Source of the DNA: Phormidesmis priestleyi BC1401
GTDB taxonomy: Bacteria > Cyanobacteriota > Cyanobacteriia > Leptolyngbyales > Leptolyngbyaceae
Length of the DNA stretch: 64,000 nt
Assembly (NCBI RefSeq): GCF_001650195.1
Contig: NZ_LXYR01000019.1
Coordinates: 1-64,000 of the forward strand
Direction of reading: 5' to 3'
In this document: one piece after another, positions 58,130-64,000 of the stretch
Numbering within the stretch: position 1 is the first letter of the stretch
Layout of the letters: the number at the start of each line of letters is the position of its first letter
Notes under the pieces: generated by a model
Told to the model about the DNA's origin: nothing
What the model saw: the letters and a program-made list of their open reading frames with translations, nothing else
Database searches by the model: none
Translations under genes and position numbers: made by a program

Positions 58130-58909
58130 GTGCTGTCTATCGATCTCTTGACCCATTATCGCCGCCTGAGTCAGCAAGCGTTTACGATCGTAGACGTTGA
58201 GACGACAGGCTATCAGCCTCCTGAGAATCGAGTCATTGAGATCTCGGCGTTAAAAGCCAGCCTTCGAGACGGCATTCAGCATCAGCAAACGCATCTGATC
58301 AATCCTGACGTTTTGATTCCCCAAAAAATCGTTCGATTTACGGGCATTTCTCAAAGCATGATCGAGACGGCTCTGACTCCGGCTGATGTCTGGAAAGACT
58401 ATTTACCGTTGCTTAACACAGGCGTTTTGACCGGGCACAATCTTGAGTTTGATTACGCCTTCATCCGATTTGAGTATGAGCAGTTGCACATTCCGTTTTC
58501 TCGCCCTGCCAGTGAGCAACTCTGCACGGTGGCGCTGTCTCGATTGATGTTGCCCGATTTGCCCTCTCGAAGCTTGCCCGATTTAGTGAGATATTTTGGG
58601 TTTCAGGTGGGTCGATCGCATCGTGCCGCCGCCGACACGCTCGCCTGTTGGCTTTTGGCAGAACATTTACTCAAAGAGATTCAAAATGAGGACGATCGGG
58701 CATTGTTGGCGAGATTTGCTCAAGAGTGGTTGCCGTTGAGAAAAGCGGCTGAGTTGCTCAATTGCTCGACCAAGATGGCTCAAGCCCGATTTGCCAGTGC
58801 CGAACTTGAGCCGCGCGTGTCTCGCCGCAGTGGGGTGTCGATGTATCGACGAGGCGCGATCGAGCAACTGATCACCCAAGATTCGGAAGAACAGCTATCG
58901 TTCTTCTAA
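58130..58909 (+). CDS. 3'-5' exonuclease, DEDDh/DnaQ type
   Basis: About 259 residues from GTG 58130; a longer frame to 58040 adds a non-conserved Cys/Ser-rich start. Exo I FTIVDVETTGYQPP, Exo II TGHNLEFDYAFI and Exo III HRAAADTLACWLL (H-x4-D) are all present, so it is probably active. The C-terminal part (about 190-259) contains a helix-turn-helix-like segment (LRKAAELLNCSTKMAQARFA) that may bind nucleic acid. It is like the DNA polymerase III epsilon exonuclease but has no typical clamp-binding region that I recognise. Monocistronic. Confidence 0.88.
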   Translation: MLSIDLLTHYRRLSQQAFTIVDVETTGYQPPENRVIEISALKASLRDGIQHQQTHLINPDVLIPQKIVRFTGISQSMIETALTPADVWKDYLPLLNTGVLTGHNLEFDYAFIRFEYEQLHIPFSRPASEQLCTVALSRLMLPDLPSRSLPDLVRYFGFQVGRSHRAAADTLACWLLAEHLLKEIQNEDDRALLARFAQEWLPLRKAAELLNCSTKMAQARFASAELEPRVSRRSGVSMYRRGAIEQLITQDSEEQLSFF

Positions 58910-59075
58910 AAGCGATTTCAGTCTGGTGAGGGTTTCGATCGTCTGTCATTCCTTCTTTTGTGAAGCTAACAGAAGAGCTAGGCAGGCAACGTAGAACTTT
59001 ACGTGTTTCTGAATTTTCTAGAAAAATTCGTCACAATATTAGATGCTTGTCCTCCGTACATTCATTTAAAGATCT

Positions 59076-59801
59076 ATGGAATACGTCTATATCCTGCAAG
59101 AAATTGATTTTGATGGCACACCAACAGGGCATTACAAGATTGGCAAAACCAAGGCAGGAACTGAAGCACGAAAACGTCAATATCAAGCGGGTAATCCTCG
59201 TTTCTTAGATCCATTTCACACTGTTGAAGTTACTAATTCGCAGACCGTAGAGACAGATCTGCATCATCGATTTAACTCCTATCGATTGAAAGGATATGGC
59301 GGCGGCGATGAATGGTTCAATTTTCACAGTGTAGACATGGAGAAAGTCGTCTCGATTATGAACGAGTACAACGAAACCCCAGCTTATGTTCCTCCCGAAC
59401 CTGTCTACTATCAGCAGAGTTACTCCTCGCCTGATTTTGAATTATCTGGTTTACTGACTAACCCAATCCTAGGTTTTGTACTTCTTTTAGTATTCTTATT
59501 AGTAGTAGTAGGTGGTAGTTTAAAGCCTGTTAATTTAGGCAACCAACCAAGTGGTAAAGAGAAAGCTCGGTGGAGTCAGCGTTCCTGTATTAATCCTAAT
59601 GGTTGTAGCGGGACAATTGATGCAAGTTCCACGGGTTATAAAGCCGCTAACGTGCGGGCTGCCCCCGATAAGAACAGCAAGTTAATTACCACTTTGAATA
59701 ATGGGCAAAAAGTTACGGTTTTTGAAGAATCAAATGGTTGGATCAAAGTCGAGCTAGATAGTGGTATTAAAGGTTGGGTAGCAAACAATCTCGTTAGATA
59801 G
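59076..59801 (+). CDS. GIY-YIG/T5orf172 nuclease-like protein with TM helix and SH3b domain
   Basis: 241 residues. The first 95 residues are a T5orf172 (GIY-YIG) domain: YVYILQEIDFDGTPTGHYKIG, then the arginine of EARKRQYQAGNPR, and DLHHRFNSYRLKGYGGGDEWF with the usual H and the terminal EWF. A Pro/Tyr linker leads to one membrane helix (about 130-150, GFVLLLVFLLVVVGG), then a bacterial SH3 domain (about 185-241: ANVRAAPDKNSKLITTLNNG, then GWVANNLVR). With the nuclease domain inside, the SH3b domain would face the periplasm. Function unknown: defence, DNA processing at the membrane or a regulatory role are all possible. Downstream lies the toxin-antitoxin pair. Confidence 0.82.
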   Translation: MEYVYILQEIDFDGTPTGHYKIGKTKAGTEARKRQYQAGNPRFLDPFHTVEVTNSQTVETDLHHRFNSYRLKGYGGGDEWFNFHSVDMEKVVSIMNEYNETPAYVPPEPVYYQQSYSSPDFELSGLLTNPILGFVLLLVFLLVVVGGSLKPVNLGNQPSGKEKARWSQRSCINPNGCSGTIDASSTGYKAANVRAAPDKNSKLITTLNNGQKVTVFEESNGWIKVELDSGIKGWVANNLVR

Positions 59802-59885
59802 TAGATAGAAGAACAAGCCAGCACAAGCAAATGACCGAGCGATCGCCCAATTTCTTCATAGAATTTACCAAATCCACTAGACTTT

Positions 59886-59907
59886 TGAACTGCTGCCCGA
59901 TCGAGCC
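59886..59907. repeat. 22-bp direct repeat, left copy
   Basis: TGAACTGCTGCCCGATCGAGCC; the identical 22 bases recur at 60600-60621. The two copies bracket the toxin-antitoxin operon. Confidence 0.85.
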
Positions 59908-59971
59908 ACCCACGACCCCACGAGCAACTGCCAGAATGGGCGAAAGAACCCTTAAAAATGGAGGATTCACT

Positions 59972-60205
59972 ATGACTTCACAGCTTCAACAAGTCATTCA
60001 TCTTGCTCAATCACTGTCTTTGGAGGAGCAGCTTGAACTACTAAAAACGTTATCTGCAATGATTCAGCAGCCCCATTCTTCCGATCAAACTACAACAGCA
60101 GACACAGAGTTTTCAGCAGAAAGCTTTCGCCAATCTTGGCAGCAAGCTGTGACTGGGCAAACCTTACCACTCTCCCAACTGTGGGAGGGAATCGACATTG
60201 ACTGA
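59972..60205 (+). CDS. Antitoxin of a RelE-type module
   Basis: 77 residues from ATG 59972, preceded by GGAGG; a longer frame to 59831 lies outside the repeat and is rejected. Start MTSQLQQVIHLAQSLSLEEQ, a helical region, then an acidic Gln/Thr stretch and a Trp/Leu end. Small, acidic and placed directly before a RelE-like toxin with a short overlap, it should be the antitoxin that neutralises it and represses the pair. Confidence 0.82.
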   Translation: MTSQLQQVIHLAQSLSLEEQLELLKTLSAMIQQPHSSDQTTTADTEFSAESFRQSWQQAVTGQTLPLSQLWEGIDID

Positions 60206-60566
60206 TTTACCCATCGTTGAGATTCGCCTCACGCCTGAATTTCAGCGTAAACTGAAAAATCTTGCAAAGAAATATCGCCAGGTTCCCACCGATCTTCAGC
60301 CTGTTCTTAAGCAGTTACAACACGGAGAGTTTCTAGGAGATCAAATCCCTGGCATTGGCTTCACGACAATGAAAGTGCGGATTAGAAACAGTGATACCCA
60401 AAAGGGTAAAAGTGGTGGCTATCGTCTGATCTATTGGATCTCATCCACTGAGTTAATCGTTTTGCTAGATATCTACTCAAAGTCTGACCAAGGAGATATT
60501 GAAGTAGATGAGATTCGGCAAATCATCAAAGGATTTAACATAACTTCTGAATCGACAGATCCTTAG
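60198..60566 (+). CDS. RelE/HigB-type toxin
   Basis: 122 residues from TTG 60198, overlapping the antitoxin by eight bases. RelE fold: IVEIRLTPEFQRKLKNLAKK, then GFTTMKVRIRNSDTQKGKSG, GYRLIYWI and LLDIYSKSDQGDIEVDEI. Expected to cut mRNA on the ribosome (or inhibit gyrase if ParE-like). No inactivating mutation seen. An ATG inside the first codons is absent, so the TTG start is the likely one. Cotranscribed with the antitoxin. Confidence 0.85.
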   Translation: MTDLPIVEIRLTPEFQRKLKNLAKKYRQVPTDLQPVLKQLQHGEFLGDQIPGIGFTTMKVRIRNSDTQKGKSGGYRLIYWISSTELIVLLDIYSKSDQGDIEVDEIRQIIKGFNITSESTDP

Positions 60567-60599
60567 AATTTTCTTCGCATATGGTTCTTAAACTGATTG

Positions 60600-60621
60600 T
60601 GAACTGCTGCCCGATCGAGCC
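60600..60621. repeat. 22-bp direct repeat, right copy
   Basis: Identical to 59886-59907. It lies 11 bases before the stop of the convergent photolyase gene. Confidence 0.85.
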
Positions 60622-60632
60622 TTGCCCTCACA

Positions 60633-62288
60633 TCACAACTCCAGCAAGCTTAACTGAATGCCTGCTTTTGGGTCTAGCGGCTGCACTTTAACTCGTGGAG
60701 AAGACTTGTGAGGAGTAATCTCAAGATTGGCGACAAACCAAGTGCGGAGATCTCTAGCTTGTTCTGAAGTCAAGCTATCCAGGTCGATCGCTGATGGAAA
60801 TAAGTCTCGATCGTCCTGTTCTGCCCAACTAATCTCACTCGCGAATCGCTCAGAGCCAAACGGCACGAGAGACTTAGGAAGGCGCGCCAACTGGGACAAC
60901 ACATTTTCTTGCTTGAGAAATCCTTGACGCTGATGTTGCAGTTGCTGCACTCGCTGATGCCGTGCCGCTTTGTAGTTCAAAATTGGGGTCGGATATCCCT
61001 TGATGCGAGGAGGCAACCCCAACGCTGCCGCAGGGAGGTGAGCCAGTTCGGGCACCCAGCGTTTAATGAAGGTGCCGTCAGGGTCGCAGCGATCGACCGC
61101 CGTTTGTTCTGGGTTATAAATGCGAGTCCAGCTTTTGTTGGCGCAGTGAGTCACCCCGGCTTGCATCGCCCATTGATAGTGATCGATCGGGCAATCTCCG
61201 TCGATTAAATGTCGCATGAAGTGCAAGGCTCCATAGCGCCAGTCGATGCCTAAAAGATTGCTTAAAAAACTGGCATGAATCGCACGAGAGCGAAAGTTCA
61301 TTTCTTTCCAGCCGCCTGTCGCGAGTAGACATCGGGCTGCGGCATCGACGATCGGAAATCCCGTTTCGCCAGTTTGCCACGCTTGATAGAGTTCTTCGTT
61401 AAACTGCCAGCCTTCGTCATCAAAGATGGTGTAGAGCGATCGCAGTTCTAATTGCGGCAGATAGCGAAATCGTTGCGTGAATCCGCTGCCCCAGCGCAGG
61501 CGACTGATCAGTTGTTTCGCACTGCGCTGAATTCGACGATCGTCAGAAGCCTTTAAAGGTCGCACTGCCTGATAGCATTCTCGCGGAGAAATCACGCCAA
61601 ATTTGAGATAAGGACTCAACCCCGTCGTCGCATCTCCACTCGGATAGGACAGTTGCCAATAGTAGCGATCGACCTTTTCGGTCAGAAATTCTTGCAGCAA
61701 ATCACGAGCCGCTTGAGTGCCACCGGGCGGAATCGGTTTTTTGTCGGGCAACAATCCTAAATCGGTGAGGGTCGGCAACGGTTCGCCCAGCACATCGTCG
61801 GGGGTTTGAATGCGGCTCGGAGTCGGCACCATTTCGGCACTCATCTCAGTAAACCAGTGCTTGCGATAGTGCGTATAAGGAACGAGATCATTCAGTCCCG
61901 CGATCGGCTCGAACCAGCGAATCTTAAGATCCTGTTCGGCTAAGACTCGATTTAGCCGCGCATCTCTGACGCGTCCATAAATCCGCTCGTAGTCAAGGGA
62001 GGCATAAATGCCGTCTGCCTGAGTCTCGCGAATCAGTTGAGGCAGCACCTCGATCGGATCGCCAAATCGCAAAATCAGTCGTCCGCCTCGTTGACGAAGC
62101 TCTTGATCGAGCGAATTCAGACTCGCCAACATGAATGCGACTCGCGCTGAACTGGTTTCGGGGTGATGCAAGAGAGCACGATCAAACACAAATACTGGAA
62201 TCACTGCACCGCGAGACACGGCTCGATATAAAGGCGCATGATCCGCAATGCGTAAATCCCGGCGAAACCAAACGATCGTGCGGTTCAT
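60633..62288 (-). CDS. Cryptochrome/photolyase family flavoprotein, divergent
   Basis: 551 residues. The N-terminal antenna-binding alpha/beta domain starts MNRTIVWFRRDLRIADHAPL. The C-terminal FAD domain (about 200-470) has the block GETGFPIVDAAARCLLATGG, then HASFLSNLLGIDWRYGALHF and IDHYQWAMQAG, with SWTRIYNPEQTAVDRCDPDG. These deviate from class I CPD photolyases (no ELIWREFY; WTRIYNP for the usual FRIFNP), so it belongs to another branch of the family. It may repair DNA or be a light sensor. A charged C-terminal extension of about 80 residues is unusual. Confidence 0.85.
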   Translation of the reverse strand: MNRTIVWFRRDLRIADHAPLYRAVSRGAVIPVFVFDRALLHHPETSSARVAFMLASLNSLDQELRQRGGRLILRFGDPIEVLPQLIRETQADGIYASLDYERIYGRVRDARLNRVLAEQDLKIRWFEPIAGLNDLVPYTHYRKHWFTEMSAEMVPTPSRIQTPDDVLGEPLPTLTDLGLLPDKKPIPPGGTQAARDLLQEFLTEKVDRYYWQLSYPSGDATTGLSPYLKFGVISPRECYQAVRPLKASDDRRIQRSAKQLISRLRWGSGFTQRFRYLPQLELRSLYTIFDDEGWQFNEELYQAWQTGETGFPIVDAAARCLLATGGWKEMNFRSRAIHASFLSNLLGIDWRYGALHFMRHLIDGDCPIDHYQWAMQAGVTHCANKSWTRIYNPEQTAVDRCDPDGTFIKRWVPELAHLPAAALGLPPRIKGYPTPILNYKAARHQRVQQLQHQRQGFLKQENVLSQLARLPKSLVPFGSERFASEISWAEQDDRDLFPSAIDLDSLTSEQARDLRTWFVANLEITPHKSSPRVKVQPLDPKAGIQLSLLEL

Positions 62289-62397
62289 AAACTCCGATTC
62301 ATCCGTACTTCTCTATTATCGATCTTCTAGATCGAAATCAGGCGCTAGACTTCCTTAAGAGCTTGATAGGATGAGATCAGGCAAAGCGGAGCGGGTT

Positions 62398-63597
62398 ATG
62401 AAGCGTGTCACAGACCAGACAGAACCAGAACGCCCAGATCATCCTGATGATTGGTCATGGCGGTTTTGGCAAGTGGTGCCGCTCTATCCCTACGGCAAGC
62501 GGCGAACGCTTCGCAAAGAAGTTGTTAAAGACACGATCTGGACGTTTGATCAGATTCAAGGGATCTTTTATGTGGTTGTGCCGATTCGGATGACGGTGGT
62601 GAAACTTGAAGCGGGAGGCTTGTTGGTGTATGCCCCGATCGCGCCCACTCCACAATGTATTCGGCTTGTCAGAGAATTGGTAGCAGACCACGGAGACGTA
62701 AAATACATTATTCTGCCGACCTCATCGGGGTTAGAACACAAAGTCTTTGTCGGACCGTTTGCTCGACAGTTTCCCAACGCCCAAATCTTCGTCGCCCCGC
62801 ATCAGTGGAGCTTTCCGGTCAACCTGCCGCTAAGTTGGTTGGGGTTTCCAGCAAAGCGGACTCAAACTCTGCCAGACGACAGCCGCAACGCCCCTTTTTG
62901 CGATGACTTTGACTACGAGATTCTAGACATCGATTTGGGGGCGGGTTCGTTTGGTGAGGTAGCATTTTTCCATCGACGATCGCGCACGCTGCTCGTCACT
63001 GATTCCGTCCTGGCGGTTCCAGAAGATCCGCCAGACATTGTTCAGCTTGACACCTATTCACTCCTCTTTCACGCCAAAGATCACGCCTCCGATCGGGTCG
63101 AAGATACTCCGTCTAATCGTCGCAAAGGCTGGTGGCGAATGGCTTTGTTTGCGTTTTATTTCCGCCCCAGCGCATTAGAACCTCTCGGACTCGGAGAAAT
63201 CTTGCGCGATGCTTCTAAAGCCTCCGATCGCTCCAAAAAAGCCTATTTTGGGCTGTTTCCATTCAAATGGCGAGAAAACTGGCAGCGATCATTTCAATCT
63301 CTGCGAGGAAACGGGAGACTATTTGTGGCTCCGATTCTGCAAACCATTATTCTCAACCGATCGCCAGAACAGACGTTAGAGTGGGCAGATCAGGTATCAA
63401 AATGGGACTTTGAGCGGATTATTCCGTGTCACTTAGAGTCTCCGATCTCGGCAACGCCTCAACAGTTTCGTCAAGCTTTCACGTTTTTAGACGATCAGGC
63501 GGCGGGAATGCTGCCGGAAGAAGACTTTAAGTTTCTCTGGCAGATCGAAGAACGACTCAACCGATCGGGGGTCACACCACCTAGAGGAAAGGTGTAG
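62398..63597 (+). CDS. DUF4336 family protein (metallo-hydrolase-like)
   Basis: 399 residues from ATG 62398, with GGAG a few bases before it. The first part (about 20-190) resembles a metallo-beta-lactamase fold: VVKLEAGGLLVYAPIAPTPQ, YIILPTSSGLEHKVFVGPFA and FFHRRSRTLLVTDSVLAV. Full zinc-ligand HxHxDH is not visible, so it may bind metal differently or not at all. The rest is an unknown domain with FYFRPSALEPLG and CHLESPISATPQQFRQAF. DUF4336 occurs in cyanobacteria and plants; function unassigned. Divergent from the photolyase. Confidence 0.83.
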   Translation: MKRVTDQTEPERPDHPDDWSWRFWQVVPLYPYGKRRTLRKEVVKDTIWTFDQIQGIFYVVVPIRMTVVKLEAGGLLVYAPIAPTPQCIRLVRELVADHGDVKYIILPTSSGLEHKVFVGPFARQFPNAQIFVAPHQWSFPVNLPLSWLGFPAKRTQTLPDDSRNAPFCDDFDYEILDIDLGAGSFGEVAFFHRRSRTLLVTDSVLAVPEDPPDIVQLDTYSLLFHAKDHASDRVEDTPSNRRKGWWRMALFAFYFRPSALEPLGLGEILRDASKASDRSKKAYFGLFPFKWRENWQRSFQSLRGNGRLFVAPILQTIILNRSPEQTLEWADQVSKWDFERIIPCHLESPISATPQQFRQAFTFLDDQAAGMLPEEDFKFLWQIEERLNRSGVTPPRGKV

Positions 63598-63693
63598 AGA
63601 TTTGCAGCATAACAACCAAGCGACAACCTTCACAACTCAACTAAACCAAATCGAGGCGTTCTGGAGCAGCGGCTAGCCAAAGCAACATGGTCA

Positions 63694-63999
63694 TCACTGC
63701 TGGAACCGCTCAAGCTCGTTTAGCAGGCTCTTGAAAGTAGGTTTGAGTGTAGAAAGTCCGACCAACTTAAAGTCATCGAAACCCTGCATAAGCTCTTTGG
63801 TCTCTTGATTTTCTGGGTCTTTGCTCAACTCAATGATACCTAGAGCACGATGAATACCGAATCCGATCTCAACAAGTTCAGCCGCCTCGTCAGATACCCA
63901 CTTGCACTCCCGTACGTATTCTTGTGCTATGAAGTTAGTTGATGTGATCTGGTCATGGGATTGAAAGGTGTCCGCAAATAGTCCATGTACGACTCTGTT
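63694..63999 (-). CDS. C-terminal end of a gene cut by the window edge
   Basis: Open frame with no stop from the window edge to TGA at 63694, about 101 residues of C-terminus; the start lies to the right of the window. Composition is that of a soluble, acidic helical protein (DQITSTNFIAQEYVRECKWV, then LVEIGFGIHRALGIIELSKD). Not recognised; no motif assigned. Confidence 0.6.
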   Translation of the reverse strand, partial: NRVVHGLFADTFQSHDQITSTNFIAQEYVRECKWVSDEAAELVEIGFGIHRALGIIELSKDPENQETKELMQGFDDFKLVGLSTLKPTFKSLLNELERFQQ

Positions 64000-64000
64000 T

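Overview
The window is chromosomal DNA of a cyanobacterium. The direct evidence is a psaA-psaB photosystem I operon, ferredoxin-type heme oxygenase (ho1), a carotene isomerase (crtH), several protein families that I know mainly from cyanobacteria (DUF3181, DUF3536/GH57, DUF4336), and a very high density of the cyanobacterial octamer GCGATCGC (HIP1) and its core CGATCG. Gene content and the interspersed palindromic repeats suggest a filamentous, Leptolyngbya-like lineage, but genus cannot be fixed from the sequence alone.

Layout. 1-7.2 kb: psaA-psaB on the minus strand with a long leader, then a plus-strand lipoprotein with repeated FNRFRR boxes. 7.3-14.5 kb: a three-gene signalling operon (two histidine kinases and a NarL-type regulator), a site-2 protease with CBS domains, and a PAS-GGDEF-EAL protein. 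14.9-24.2 kb: proA, a broken Rpn-type nuclease gene, ho1, a CobW GTPase, a Mo-nitrogenase C-terminal-domain protein, crtH, ribD and small membrane or conserved proteins. 24.3-37.7 kb: mostly core metabolism (GH57-like DUF3536 protein, cax, trmFO, hisH, rsmD, moaC, tRNA-Arg, TPR protein, ispD, a heptosyltransferase-like gene with gmhB, panB). Several genes here meet tail to tail and share their stop codons.

38.0-45.5 kb is an accessory stretch of small secreted, lipoprotein or stress-type genes: a lipoprotein resembling the SecD periplasmic head, a beta-propeller, CsbD and others. It also holds cysQ and an AAA-type pseudogene split by a 133-bp inverted-repeat element. 45.5-53.6 kb carries a stand-alone one-module NRPS (C-A-T-TE), a glycine-rich secreted protein, an L,D-transpeptidase, a GH76-type glycosidase and a small DNA-binding candidate. 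53.7-64.0 kb has a type IA topoisomerase, phosphoglucomutase, HU, a DEDDh exonuclease, a GIY-YIG/T5orf172-TM-SH3b protein, a RelE-type toxin-antitoxin pair, a divergent photolyase, a DUF4336 protein and a gene cut by the window edge.

Most promising leads: (1) the toxin-antitoxin pair is bracketed by a perfect 22-bp direct repeat about 714 bp apart, as if inserted as a cassette between the GIY-YIG gene and the photolyase; (2) the GIY-YIG/T5orf172 domain is joined to a membrane segment and an SH3b domain; (3) a MITE-like element with 18-bp inverted ends and a 19-bp direct repeat interrupts an AAA-type gene; (4) a SecD-head-like domain occurs as a free lipoprotein; (5) an orphan C-A-T-TE NRPS. 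No CRISPR array, rRNA operon or complete transposase gene was seen.
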